Source of the DNA: Kappaphycus alvarezii | Lineage: Eukaryota; Rhodophyta; Florideophyceae; Gigartinales; Solieriaceae | Assembly (NCBI GenBank): GCA_002205965.3 | Contig: NADL03000031.1 | Coordinates: 248,001-312,000, forward strand | Direction: 5' to 3' | Length of the DNA stretch: 64,000 nt | Part shown: positions 1-10,829 of the stretch, piece by piece | Position numbering within the stretch: position 1 is the first letter of the stretch | Layout: each line of letters begins with the position of its first letter | Notes under the pieces: model-generated | Seen by the model: the letters and a program-made list of their open reading frames with translations, nothing else | The model's database searches: none | Told to the model about the DNA's origin: nothing | Program-made: the position numbers and the translations under genes

Positions 1-590
1 TGGGGCAACGGAAATGATGGGCATCGCCACCGAGGACCACAAAACACAGCTGATGCGCTGATAGATTCGCGAGCGGACAGTGGCATTAGAGGTGTGATAT
101 CTGGTCGCAATCCGGGGAATGAACGTTTCCAGAAACAGTGCAGTGGCTGGGGACGCCACTCCAAGGGAGTCGAAAGCAAGCGGTTGGAATGTGAAATTCA
201 GCTGGCGTGACGGGTTGCCAGATGGTAGTACAAGGCGCCTGGAGAGCTTACGCTCAAGGTCCTGGACCTTGTTGCGGTAAGCTTGCGCGGCGGCGCCTGC
301 GGCGGCTTGCGTTGCTTTCGTGACAGATGCCTGTTTCAACGGCGAAGCAATAGAAACGTCACAGGCAATTGGCCTTTCCTTGGGGCCGATGGCAGGGGCC
401 GGGGGTTGCACGAGGAGGTCTGCAGGCCTAAAATCGGTTCCAGGAATTAACAGAGGGACTTCGAACTTGTAGTCCAAACCCGCAGCGCGGAAGACATGAT
501 ATGCGAGGGCGTTACGGATGGAGTTATGCCGGTGGCCAAACCCCGAGGGCAGAGGTCAGCCGCATGGTCTCCATACAGATCTAACGTCTG
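1..590 (-). mobile_element. Non-LTR retrotransposon fragment, copy A (endonuclease end)
   Basis: Read on the minus strand, this piece encodes the C-terminal end of a non-LTR retrotransposon polyprotein. In order come a remnant of a zinc motif (GDHAADLC), the stretch GHRHNSIRNA, an RPADLL motif, an ACDVSI motif and a conserved tail with FIPRIA and YQRISC. The order CCHC finger, then R/K-H-N, then P-x-D and D motifs matches the restriction-like endonuclease of R2-type elements, which nicks target DNA to prime reverse transcription; assigning it to that fold is inference. One frame change lies between the zinc remnant and the HRHN stretch. The element runs off the left edge and is cut off upstream near 590, where it meets copy B in the opposite orientation. 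It is not a functional gene. Confidence 0.72.
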
Positions 591-1589
591 TCTTCTGAAT
601 CGGAGATACGCCGATGAAAACGCTATCCTAGGGGCTATGAATGGTATCTGGCGAGCCCTCCGGTCGCTCTCGCTCTATGGCCCGGCGTTCGACCTCTTTC
701 TCAACCAACACAACACCTGTATCTTCTGGCCACATGCTTCGCCGGTGGACCGTGCGGCCTTCCTCGCTAAGTTCCCGCTCTCCGAGTGCTCGGGTGATGA
801 TTTCGACCTCCTTGGGGGTCCATTGGGTAACGCCGCCTTCGCCACGGCTTTGTTTCCCAGCAGGGTGGATGCGTGTCGCCACTCCCTAGCGCTGCTGGAA
901 CATGTCCGGGGGTTGTCGTTCCACATGCACCGCTTCTGTGCCTCGAAATTCTGTGTTGTCCATGCGTTTAGGATTGCCAATCCTCAGCAGGATGCTGAGC
1001 CTGTAGCAGAGTTTGACAGCAAGAGGTAAATGCGAAGGTGTTTTGGGCGGGTGACCAATGGAAGGGAGTGTTCAATCTCAGCTGTCACTCCGAAGAAGCC
1101 ACCCGTCACCGTATACGCGGCCTGGCTTTTCATCACAGCACCGCCGCCGCTTTCCCACAAACGCATACCACTATTGTAACAACGGTGTCGCCTTAGTATT
1201 GGGGCATAATGCTACGCAGGCACCTCGGTCTCGTAGTCTACACAGGATCGTTGTCGTTGAAATGTCACCACTGCCAGCAGGACCTCGATGTCCACCTTGA
1301 CCATGCCGCTGAACGCCGCGTCTTGGAGTTTGGACACATTCATCGCCATAGTTCCGTCCGCAATTTTCCTTGAAGACTTCATCCCGCGCATTGCAGAGAA
1401 GTTTAACACAACCGCAGGAGTGATCCGCAGACGCCTTTATCAGCGCATAAGTTGCACACTGTGGTCTTCCATTGCAATGGTGATTCTATCGCGAGCCCCA
1501 CTGCACGTGCCTGACGTGGAACATCCGGTTAGTTCTTAGCCGTATAGTCAGACCTGCAGTGTACACGATAGATACTCAATGAAGTAAAG
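590..1589 (+). mobile_element. Non-LTR retrotransposon fragment, copy B (RT palm to 3' end)
   Basis: This plus-strand fragment begins inside the reverse transcriptase palm. The catalytic YADD box appears as YADE at 607-618, so the second metal-binding aspartate is lost. A thumb-like region with FHMHRFCAS follows to 1029 in one frame. Further frames carry IRGLAF (about 1118), a C-x2-C plus H remnant of the zinc finger (about 1263-1310), and FIPRIAEKF with YQRISCTLWSS (1380-1480), ending at a stop near 1540. The short 3' UTR ends at about 1589 with a sequence shared with copy D. There is no poly-A tail. Several frame changes and an internal deletion of the endonuclease core make it a dead copy. 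Confidence 0.7.
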
Positions 1590-2050
1590 TTTCTCCGATG
1601 TGTTTGCTCACCACGACTTCCGCGTCGCCCACCTCGACTATCAGTTTGAGGTTGAGAATCTCGCCCCCTGTACGCATTGCGGTACAGGCCAGCCTACACC
1701 TTCCTTGCGCAACCCCTCGTGGCCCTTCCATCTGTAGGAGAAAGGGCATTACCTGTATTGCACCGTGAGCCTAATTCCGCTGCGAAAGAAATGACGGTAC
1801 CATGTGACGCGTGAGACAACACTCTTCGAGCGTTTGCTGTTTCAGTCTGCCATCAACATATACTGTCACTGTAAAGTGTGCTGCTCGAAGAGGATTATTT
1901 CTACTACTGCGCAGTATACTGTACAAGCGGGACGCATTTTAGTAAAGTACAGTATACTGTACGGCCATTAGAGCAGCTTAATGAACGCTAATTATAATAG
2001 TACTGTAAATAATGAACGACGTGGTGAGTTGAAAGCCTAAATTAAATAAA
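1590..2050. other. Intergenic spacer with GTAC palindromes
   Basis: No supported gene. Around 1621-1660 the plus strand can encode a short stretch resembling the HLDYQFEVE segment of the non-LTR endonuclease, too short to annotate. The right half is AT-richer and holds GTAC-type palindromes. Confidence 0.5.
1947..1962. repeat. Perfect 16-bp palindrome
   Basis: The sequence gtacagtatactgtac equals its own reverse complement. It is one of many related GTACAG/CTGTAC palindromes in the window. Confidence 0.9.
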
Positions 2051-2944
2051 TCGCAAGTGTCCTCCTCGCCGCCAACCGCCGCCCACATCGTTTCCCTCGG
2101 CCGCGTCGAGATCCCCGATCCCGCCGCAGAGGAGGCGCAAAATACCCCCCTCTCCCTTCAGGATACCCTCGTCCTCCTGGTTTACCGGATCCGTCACTCA
2201 GACCCTGCCGCAAGGACGCTCTCCGCCTCGCCGTCTCCGTTGCCCCGCTCTAGCACCTTTGCCCTAACACCAGCCTCCTTCTCCAGCCCCCGAAGGAAGT
2301 CGTCAGCCTGGGCATCGCCCACCGCCGACCCCAGAAGGCATTTTGTTGGCATGAGCACGCCCAGAAGGACTTCGTCGCCGCTGCCTCCGCTGCCGGCCTC
2401 ACCCTGCCTCCCATGTCCTTCTCCCCCACATTGGGTGCTGGACGTTCGTCTTCCTTCCAAAACCCGCCCTCCCGAAGTTCTGGAAATCCTCGCCCACCTC
2501 CGCCACCCCTACACGATCTCAAGGTGACGTTGGCCACCCCCGCCAAGGCTCTCCCACAATCTACCCCCCGTACCGCTGAAGGCGCTACCGTTTACCTCAC
2601 ACGCGAGAACCGCGCCATATCCAGCCCCGCGACCTCCAACGCCCGGCGCTCCCTGGCTCGCGCTAAGCCCTCCATGATGTCCTCACTGCTCGCGCCACGC
2701 CATTCGTACCGACCTGCCAACCGCCGCCGCCCCGTCCTCCCCACCTCGCCCACCGCCGTCCCCACCGCCACCCAATCCGCCATCCGCTGTCGCCGCCGCT
2801 CCTCCCGTCCCGCCCGCCCCAACGCCGCCCCCTTCGACGCTTTCGCGACTCTAAGGACGACGAGTCTCAAGACTGGGGGACGTGGTGGCACAGCCCTCTC
2901 TGACCGTCCTGCCCTCCACCGCCCAAGTCCTCCACAACGCGCGG

Positions 2945-3300
2945 CGTAGTCCCGCCACAAAGAGCGGCTCCACCGCCATACCGCCGTCTTCTTGACCGGC
3001 CATCCCGTTTGTCGCACCCCGGCTGAGCCGTCGACCGCGCCGCCGATCGCGCTGCCGACCCCTCCAAAGTCTGCCGGGAACGCCGGCATGGTCGACATCC
3101 ACGCCGAAACTTCTGTCGTGCAGCGTGGTCCCGCCAACAAGGGTGGCTCCACCGCCACACTGCCGTCTTCGCTGTCGGCCACCGCATTGGTTGCACCCCC
3201 TGCTGCGCGCACCGACCACCTCGCCGGTTGCACCGAAGACCACACCGCTCCTCGCAGGGAACGTGGACATGATTGACGTCCGCGCCGAAACTTTGACTGC
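2945..3300 (+). repeat. Two tandem units of about 180 bp in the copy C N-terminal region
   Basis: Similar blocks recur at a spacing of about 176-182 bp. The block with ggctccaccgccata/c is at 2964 and 3144; the block with catccacgccgaaactt or its variant cgtccgcgccgaaactt is at about 3099 and 3276. The encoded pattern is an Ala/Pro/Ser-rich repeat with an A-E-T motif. The units are diverged and unequal, suggesting an expanded linker or N-terminal repeat in the element protein. Confidence 0.6.
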
Positions 3301-4059
3301 CCTACCGACCGCCTCACCCGTGAATGAAGAGATCGTCGCACTACCCCCGCCCAGCGGAACGCAGGTGAGCACGGCTTCACGCCTCTAATCCTGTACCAAT
3401 CCCCCCTTCACTATGGAGGCATGCACCAATTCATCTACCCTTCCCACCCCATACCGCGAAGCCGACATCTTTCCGGACATCCCCTTCCCGTGCCTCAAGC
3501 CCTTCATCAAGCTGGTCCGTGCTGCGGCGAACGCAGGGGCGACGACGCCTTGTACCGTGCTTTCCTCCACCTCCATGTGCTGTCGAACGCGGTGACGCGT
3601 CGCATCCTTCGGGGGGAAGACTGATGGCAGCGTTCCAAGGGCTAACGAGCAGCGCTGAGCTCTCGCATCTGGCGGGCTCTCACTGGTACCGAGTGGGCCG
3701 CGCTATGGTCCCAAGGAATGCGTGCACATCACGCCCGCACCGAGTGGACAGAGCAGCACCGCCCCACGCCCGCCTCCGGCACTGGGCATCGGGCTCGCCG
3801 AGTAGCAGTCTTGTGCGCTGATGCCCGCTACGCCAATGCCATGGGGTCCCTTCACAACGCCCCGCTGGCGAATGTGAACGACCCGGAGACCATCCATTCG
3901 CTCCATATCCTACAGCTTCCAGCTTCCAGCTTACAGCCTCCCACACCCCCGCTGTGACAAGTGATGCTGTCGAGTTTGCGGTTCGCCACATCTCCTGCGA
4001 TACGTCTGTTGGACCTGACCGAACGCTGGCGCGTTGGTTTCACCTCCTCGTCTTCCAGA

Positions 4060-4900
4060 CAGCCCTTAAGCCGGAGTCACGGGCAAGGGGGTCCTCACCC
4101 AACTTGTCACTCGGATCGCCACAGGCGAGCTGCCATGCTCCGTTCTGCCTCTCGTGGCTGCTGCGACTCTGCTTCCACTTCGGCCAAAGCCCGACAAGAT
4201 CCGGGCCATCGCTGTTGAGTCGGTCCTCCGCCGTCTGGTTACGAAGGCGCTGCTCTCTGCGGCAATCGATGACACTCGCAACTTTCTCGCCGCGTTCCGC
4301 ATGGAAAATGGAATCAGGGCTGGAATGGATGCAAATCTGCGTGACACGTGCGCGCTGCCCTGTCGCGTCGGGTCCTCATTGACGCGCACATCGCCTTCGA
4401 CCAAGTTGATCGCCAGTCAATCCTGGATCAACTGCCCACGCTCGCCTCAAGTCTCGCCCAGTTCGTGAACGTGATTTACGCACGTGCGCAACCACAGTTA
4501 ATCGTCCCGAACCGTCACAACAGGACTATGGCGAGTGCCCGAGGTACACACCAGGGCAACCCTGCCAGCATGCTGCTGTCTTCCCTTCCTATCCAGCCGC
4601 CCATCCGCCTGATGGCAGAGGGAAACAGGTATCGTCATGGGCCTCCAGTATGCTGATGACGGTACGCTCATGGGGTCCCTCCCCGACCTCCGACGAGCCC
4701 TCCGTCTACTCCGAGATGAGGTACGCGCATACGGCTTGCACCTCAACGCTGAGAAAATCCGAATCCACTGGCCAACCGTCCTGCGGCCAGAGCGCCAGGC
4801 TTTTCCCCGTGAATTCCGCATCGCCCAGTGCTCCGACAGGTTCGAACTATTAGGCCTGCCAAGTCGAGCATATCTTGAAGCTCGCCGACCCGACAGACGC
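4060..4900 (+). pseudogene. Reverse transcriptase domain of copy C
   Basis: RNA-dependent DNA polymerase core of the non-LTR element, which would copy element RNA at a nicked target site. Visible RT motifs in order are: fingers LRPKPDKIRAIAVESVLRRL (about 4160-4230), where the family norm is K-P-x-x-x-R-P-I; the first catalytic aspartate box DAHIAFDQVDR (about 4381-4412); the template-grip box GTHQGNPASMLL (about 4543-4578); and the catalytic YADDGT (YADD codons 4649-4660). The catalytic aspartates are intact, unlike copy B. The domain is split over at least three frames, with a change near 4340-4360 and another just before YADD, so no full protein can be made as assembled. The spacing between motifs is normal for a non-LTR RT. 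Confidence 0.8.
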
Positions 4901-5577
4901 CCGTCCCGCTGCTGGGGTCTTTTAAGCCCTGCAATAGTCGTTCTTCGCGGAGTTTCATGGTGTGACGCTCTTGGACGGCGCATGGTCGCAGGCAACCCTG
5001 CCCTTTCGACATCTTGGTCTCGGCTTCACACTTATCGGACCGTTCCTCCACGGTTGTACGGTTGCCGCAGATCTCATCGATGAAGCACCGGCCCGCGTCA
5101 GGTCCGCAACCCACATCGGGCCCCGCTCCATCGCGTTCACCGGATCCCGCTACCCCCGTGACAAGGCTTTCCTTCTTGGTCAAGCCGCCCGTCACATTCG
5201 CGAGTTCCTGCTCCACATCACTGCCATGCCCTACCCGTCGACCTGGGTTCCTTCGACCCGCCCCCCCTCGCCGCAGCACACATTCACGTTCAAACCTACC
5301 TACAAAGTGTGCAACAGGCACTGGCCAAGGTTCACTGGCGTGGCGACGACCGGGTCAGATCTCCGGACCCGGACCTCCACACGGACGCTGATGTGCAGCT
5401 TCGTATACGCGGTCTAGCGTTTCGCAAAGGCCCCGGTGCCGCTCTTCTCTTCGCACATCCTTCCGCTGACATTGAAGTGTCCGCAATACACTGGAAAACG
5501 GTGCTACGTCGCTACCTTCGGCTGCCCGTCTACGATGATTCGCTGCCTTGGAACTGCGAACATTGTAAACTAGCTTC

Positions 5578-5982
5578 GTAGGTCATATCAGACGTGCAGT
5601 TGTTGAAGTAATAACGACGAGCGGGACCGTTGAAGACGAGGAGGAAGTCGTTCGCCTTCTGTACATCCGAGAAATTGTGATGCTGGGCACGAGTATCGTA
5701 CAACTTCAAAGTGTCGGTGGTGTCTTGAGCAATATCTCCATTGAATTTGTTGTCCTTGAAAAGGTTCAGAATGAACGTAGTCTTGCGAGTATCATCTCCA
5801 CTGTTTCCATCAACGCCAGCAGATCCAGAAGAGGTAGCTGCAGGAGGTGCGTATGTAGGAATGTTTGACGAGGTCGAAGGAGCCGGTGAGGTAGTCGGAA
5901 CCGGTGACGATGTCGAAACTTGGGAGTCACATGTGCAGATGGTCCAGAATTCACTGCGAAGGTAGGGACTGCGGGGCATAGG
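5578..5982 (-). pseudogene. Copia-type gag fragment
   Basis: A minus-strand frame of about 135 residues. It has a Ser/Thr/Pro-rich N-terminal half, followed by NLFKDNKFNGDIAQDTTDTL and VFNGPARRYYFNN. This matches in layout and motif the gag start of copia-3 at 44.0-44.5 kb (DEKFVGTVTPTTQDTIRDYN, then an FDG-type motif), so it is the N-terminal part of a related copia gag. Gag proteins form the cytoplasmic particle that packages element RNA. The frame loses gag homology at 5578, exactly where non-LTR copy C ends. It lacks everything after the capsid start and is dead. Confidence 0.6.
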
Positions 5983-5989
5983 TCTGCTT

Positions 5990-6570
5990 AAATCGATGAA
6001 AAACTTGACGGGAGAAACCGAGATCTCAATTCAAGAATTGAGCAAGCCAAATGTGCATGAGTATGCGTTTTTCACTCACATCCGAGGGGGCCACAAAACT
6101 TCCATCCAAATATTCCTAAGGGACTTGGTCGAATTCAGGGGGGCTTGGCGACTTCGCACAAACTTTTCCGCATCATTTTGTCAATCCTTTGGCACCTTAC
6201 TACAGGAGAGATTGCAAAGTCAACCTGCTGACCTCGCTCAATGCAGCGAAAAACCTGAACTGAAGAGATGCGAGTCATTCATGGCGAATTCTGCCAGAGG
6301 TAGACTTATTCCCGTCCCCATATAAACCCTCTAAGGGTGGCACCTGGATCCCAACGCGCTTTTAAGCGACTTCGCACGAAATGTGGCAGAAGGACAATGC
6401 AGACGTATGGAAAGGTTATGGACATCCTCTCTTAGAGACACACCTCAAGGGCGTAATTGTCCCAATGCTACCTACGTGATGGCTAGACTCAAGCCCGCTC
6501 TCTTGAGTGGCATAGGCACGCTGCTAACTCATTACTGTGTAAGGCGTCAAGACCAGTATTGACCCCGGTA
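5990..6570. other. No recognisable gene between two gag fragments
   Basis: No domain is recognisable on either strand. Given the flanking minus-strand gag pieces, this could be leader or LTR sequence of the 5.6-6.0 kb copia copy, but no matching second LTR is visible. Confidence 0.35.
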
Positions 6571-6639
6571 AATTCGCGGTGTGGATCCAAGACTTCTGCC
6601 AAGTCCCCCTGTTCCCTTCGGACGTTACGTGTCCGAGAC

Positions 6640-7310
6640 GAAAATGCCCCGAAACCGTCGACTGTTTCGGGTATTACCTACACTGCAGACGAATATGGGT
6701 CTGATGGTGGATGGCCCTTCGTTGGGGTGTGCAGAGAAGCGTTGGAGTGCGGTGAGGTGGTGAGCAAACTACTTGGGGTCTTTGGGCTTGTTTCAATACA
6801 TAAAAATGCCGATGTGAGCCGTGCCTGGGTTGCTCCGGAGGCCGTCGATCATGAAGTCCACTGTGGTCGCCGGGTCCGATATGTCAGGGTACTTGGCTGC
6901 GAGAATCTTCGCGCAGATGGATTTTTGTTTTGCGAGGTATTCAGAATCGTCTTAGTCTCTTCAAAGCGATTGTTTTCGGCGCAGGTCTGCAGATATCGGT
7001 TTTCGCTTGCCTGGGTTGTGTCGAGTAGGTTGGTGACGGCTTCAATTAGTTGATATGGAGTGGGGTGATAGTACGGCCTTACGACGAGGTTTGCTACCTC
7101 GAAGGGGATGGAGTCGATGAGGGATCCAACGAGAATGTCCCGTTTGTCGTCAAACGTCTTGCGCTGAGGCGGATCGGTGGGGGGTTCCAGATCCTGGGTA
7201 ACATGCTCACGAGTGTTTATGGATGCTGCTGCACCTATGATGGAGAGGATACGTGGCGAGTAGTTGGCTCGGTCGAGTTTGGCTTAATTGGTGGTGTCGT
7301 AATTGTCCAT
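6640..7310 (-). pseudogene. Second copia-type gag fragment (UBN2-like)
   Basis: The minus strand has an ATG at 7310 opening a frame that reads AKLDRANYSP, then DILVGSLIDSIPFEVANLV and QLIEAVTNLLDT. This is the pattern of the copia capsid domain: a K-L-x-R-x-N-Y start, an L-x-x-S-L-x-D-S/x-x-x-V motif, and an L/I-x-x-x-Y/L-W-type helix. A stop codon follows eight residues after the ATG, and the frame moves once near 6950, where LAKQKSICAKILAAKYPDI continues. Zinc knuckle and pol are missing. It is a different gag type from the fragment at 5.6-6.0 kb, so it probably belongs to another copia family. Confidence 0.5.
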
Positions 7311-7390
7311 GGTTCTTCGTGGATGGCTTGTTGGATAATAGAATCAAAATCACAACAGTCGAAGGAACGAAGACAGCTTGTCCTAGGCAA

Positions 7391-7406
7391 AAGCAGTATA
7401 AAAGCC
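7391..7406 (+). promoter_or_regulatory. Possible TATA box
   Basis: The sequence gtataaaagc is a canonical TATA box on the plus strand, followed by a GC-rich stretch. No convincing gene lies downstream (the frame at 7438-7656 is unrecognised and short). It could be a remnant LTR promoter. Confidence 0.3.
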
Positions 7407-7439
7407 GGTCGGCGATTCGCCAGTCTATGAAATAAAATT

Positions 7440-9870
7440 GGTAAGCGTCTACGTCACGACAGCCGTTAGGACGATAGAGGCCTATGGTAAGGTCCTAGCG
7501 GTACTTACTCAGAGGCACGCTGCCGCGGCCGTAATGTACAACACAGCTTGCCAGCTGAGTGGCCTTGAGCCGGCTTTTTGGGAAATTTTAAGATGTACTG
7601 CTGGTCACCCTGTAAGATATTCCGGGCCACAACCGACTATATCTTTCAAATATTAACCCCTCCCTTATTTACCCCTGGGTAAGCTTACACTCACTCGCCT
7701 CAATCCTCAGTGGAGCATCTGGCCTACGCTCAGGAAATGATATTACTTTCTACATACAGGATTGTCTTATCCCCACGCACCCTGCGTAATGACTTTTAAT
7801 CACGCTGGAATTACTAAGGATATAGTGAATTTTCGTAATTTTTCGTAAGTAATGCCGTTCACTCAGGATTCCATCCAGGTGAATCTAATTGATCATGCTT
7901 TACACGCGTGAGCTCTGACAATCTCACGCTGCGGGAGGACAATGGAATGTCCTACTTTACCTTTATCATTGACTCTAAAGCAACTTCAGCCTTTTCTTTG
8001 AGCGTCTCCAACTGATCAGAAGATTAACTTGCTCTTGAAAGCCCTTCTGGGTTCCAATTTCCCAGCAACGCGACCAAATTGGTTGTTGACACACAAAACA
8101 CTATTGCCTTTCACAAGTTTCTCTCTTTCTTCTTTAAAAAACTCCCGATCTCGTTTAAAGTAAAATTAAAAGAACGGAGCGAGCATTATGCATCTTTCCC
8201 TTAACCATTACATAGGCGTATAATTTGATAGTCATCATTCTTTGTCGGCCCGTCTATTGTATTTCATGACAGCATTTTTGGTGTAAAATGGCCTGATTTT
8301 CTGCACAACCTACGCACTTTCTGGTATACATGCAGTTAATGCAGTTGTCTGCGAGGTCTTTTCTTTAATATTTCTTGCCAAGAAAGTGGGGAAACCAGAA
8401 AAAGTGACACACTGGGTGACGTCATACCTTGAAGAATTTAGCCCTTCTCGTATTTCTATATGTAACCTTGAATATTAAGATGCAGACTCTTGAGGTTTTC
8501 TGCAGCAAAGTAGTGTAAAATGGCAGCATTGATGACTCGTGCTCAGAAAAGACGCCCAATAACGCTCAAAAATAGGGGTTTGGAAGGATTGTGTACCATA
8601 AGCTCTTCAGAGCTCTTGAAAAACCATCAACCGTCCCTTTAAGAGGTCCCAGAACAGAAGATCCAACAATTCTGATCATGCGAGATGGAGTGAGTGGACC
8701 GAGACAATCGCAAGTTGTTTGTATGCATTGCTTAGCCTGTAAAATGATGCGTATGAAATAAGTCCGTCGCATGATCGTTTAGCAGCATGTCATCAAACGC
8801 ACTCGGGGTGCATTAGAAGGCTTTGGATCCACAAAACAGCTCATGCGAACCACTGATAAGCATTTTATGTATGAAGCCACCAGAAGTTACATGAATTCAA
8901 AAACACAGAATAAATCACTTCGCTAACCCCCATACTACTTCTGTCTGCTACTGGGAAACTAAATGCTGTTTTCTCAGCATTTAAATGTGATGCAAACACT
9001 GTAGCTTAAAAGAAGGTGTTGAAATAAATTCCTGGAAAACTTTATCGAATTGGTAGAGTTCCGATTTTAGGATTGAAGACGATGGGAATGTATATGGCCG
9101 CAGAAGCTTGGCGTTCTCGATTGTTTCGAAGGAGTTCGTACGGAATAACCTCAAACTAGGGGTTTGTAGAAGATATGACGTTACAGATCCAGAAAGGTAC
9201 AGCATAAGAGTGTTAGAACGGTCTGATAAAATAAATTAATTTTATTGCTGTGGGTATTATGAAATTTAGATCTAGGAGATTACTGATACGGAGTGGTAAT
9301 CATTGCTGTCATAAATTATCCTTCATAATATTAGGTCTGATTCTTCGTCATCATGAATCAGAGATACTTATCTCTCGCTTTCATACAGGGTTTTATTTTA
9401 ATTGAGAACCTCAACAGGATCTGTTTAATGGAGAGAGCTGCTCTAGCCGAAGGGCTTCCATAGCTGTGGCTTAGGTCGATGCAGGTCAGTATTGATATCA
9501 ACGGCTGACATCGAAAAGTACCACCTGTGCCGCAGTTTTTACCAGGTTTTTACAACCAGTTTGTATCTGTGCCACCGTTTGTAATTTTAGATGTCAGACG
9601 TTGATATGAAAAAATGTTCACGAAACAGATGAGCAGCCCCGAATTATTTCCTTATCGAATGTAATATCAAAGGAATTTATTCAGACTGTGGGAATGATAT
9701 AAATAGGAAGTATGCTTGACTCCAGCAGGAAGTCAAAAGAAGTACATATTCCCTGTTCAGCACAGTAATGCTTCATGCAACTGCTTAATCAATGAAGCAA
9801 AAATAAAACGGAAGTACCAACACAAGTCCAATAAGTCCAATCCTAAAATACAAATATAACGCAGAATGGG
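7440..9870. other. AT-rich intergenic DNA, no supported gene
   Basis: Frames here are under 75 codons with no recognisable domain. I see no RNA gene, LTR pair or coherent repeat. Confidence 0.5.
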
Positions 9871-9890
9871 GTATAAAGGATATAAAAGGC
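9869..9890 (+). promoter_or_regulatory. Doubled TATA-like motif
   Basis: Two TATA-like boxes, gtataaagg and atataaaagg, sit about 10 bp apart, with a GC-rich ggccgctgc after the second. The motif points toward the region with the Asp-rich frame at 10.3 kb, but any link is speculative. Confidence 0.25.
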
Positions 9891-10316
9891 CGCTGCAAGA
9901 GACCAAATTACTAACACCAAAGGTTTTAGTCCTGGCAGAACTTTTCTATATCATCATCTGAGGCAGCGTGGTTTCAAAGGGATAGGAATGCAAACAAACA
10001 AGTCAAACGAAGGAGATTGGAACGGAACTTCGGCTCGTCTGGAAATGTTGTTTCCGTTCGTGGAGTGAGTTAAAGGAAGGAGCAGAATAGAAGCCAGCAA
10101 GTGCCCATTCACATTCAGGCAGGATCAGCACTTGTAACAAGCGCAGTTCCTGTTGCAGCACCTGCTTTTGATTGAGATGTTGATCTGAAAGAAGTTGACC
10201 TATGAGTTGGCGAACAAGAGCTGTATGAGTGCATTATTGTTGAGATTGAGTAAGGAATAGTTGGAGACAATGGTATTTGAAATAGTGGCAATGTTGACGA
10301 TGCATTCCACGGAAGT

Positions 10317-10607
10317 GTGTTTTGCAGGGAGGAACCTGGTGACGGATATGGAGATTGCGAGTTGGATTGTGTCGTGAACGATTATCGGGGACTTGTACGC
10401 CACAGGGATGAATGTGATAGTCGTTATGGTGAGAAGTTGAACCGTGATGACGAATTTGATGGCCCGGATGATGACGATGATGACGATGGAAATTTCGATT
10501 ACCCCGTGAAAGTTGCTGACGACGGGGTCGCAGATGAGGTTGATGATAGTGGTTGCGATGTTGTAGCTCAGGCAAGAAGAGGGCGCTCGAAAAAGTTTTA
10601 TCTATAG
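10317..10607 (+). CDS. Asp-rich open frame of unknown nature
   Basis: A 96-residue plus-strand frame with no ATG start (it opens with GTG). Its centre is a run of seven Asp (FDGPDDDDDDDGNFDYP) and it ends with a basic RRGRSKKF tail. The same DNA on the minus strand reads as a Val/Ile/Thr-rich hydrophobic frame down to 10200. GATGAC-type repeats on one strand must give this on the other, so at most one strand can be coding. No family is recognised. It may be the end of a broken acidic protein or simple-sequence DNA. An ATG frame of 70 codons follows at 10612-10824 with no recognisable features. Confidence 0.15.
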   Translation: MFCREEPGDGYGDCELDCVVNDYRGLVRHRDECDSRYGEKLNRDDEFDGPDDDDDDDGNFDYPVKVADDGVADEVDDSGCDVVAQARRGRSKKFYL

Positions 10608-10829
10608 GTCAATGGCAGAAACTGCTGGGAGTACTCTTGACATCAGGAACCGCAAGTTCACAAGGACTCAGTACAAAATCTTCTCCGCTACTTTTATGAG
10701 ATTCGCACGCCTACAGGTGGCAGTATGGGAGAAAAAAGTTCGTATTAGTACCAACATCGTTCTATTGGTGATGGCATCAGAATATATGCTTCGAGAGCGT
10801 TTATTCCATCGTACAAGGCTATAGCCACG

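Larger units (their letters stand above)
2057..5578 (+). mobile_element. Non-LTR retrotransposon, copy C (5' region, RT, start of zinc finger)
   Basis: This is the longest copy of the family. The first 1.3 kb is C-rich and encodes broken Ala/Pro/Ser-rich frames that I take as the poorly conserved N-terminal region. From about 3.4 kb a conserved region precedes the reverse transcriptase, whose motifs run to 4.9 kb. Thumb and connector segments follow (RHLGLGFTLIGPFLHG near 5010-5060, IRGLAF near 5410, and WKTVLRR then LPVYDDS near 5490-5540). The copy stops abruptly at the first C-x2-C of the zinc finger (5555-5566), where minus-strand copia gag sequence begins. At least five frame changes are needed to read it through. 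Family placement (RLE-type non-LTR element) comes from copies A and D, which keep the endonuclease. Confidence 0.7.

Noticed and set aside
1600-1740. Sixth non-LTR fragment (HLDYQFEVE-like reading)
   Set aside because: Similarity covers fewer than ten residues with no neighbouring motif.
2592-3380. 262-codon minus-strand frame
   Set aside because: Antisense to the C-rich N-terminal region of non-LTR copy C; its Arg/Gly/Trp-rich content mirrors the sense Pro/Ala frames.
10200-10575. Hydrophobic and His-rich minus-strand frames
   Set aside because: They are mirror readings of the GATGAC-type acidic repeat on the plus strand.
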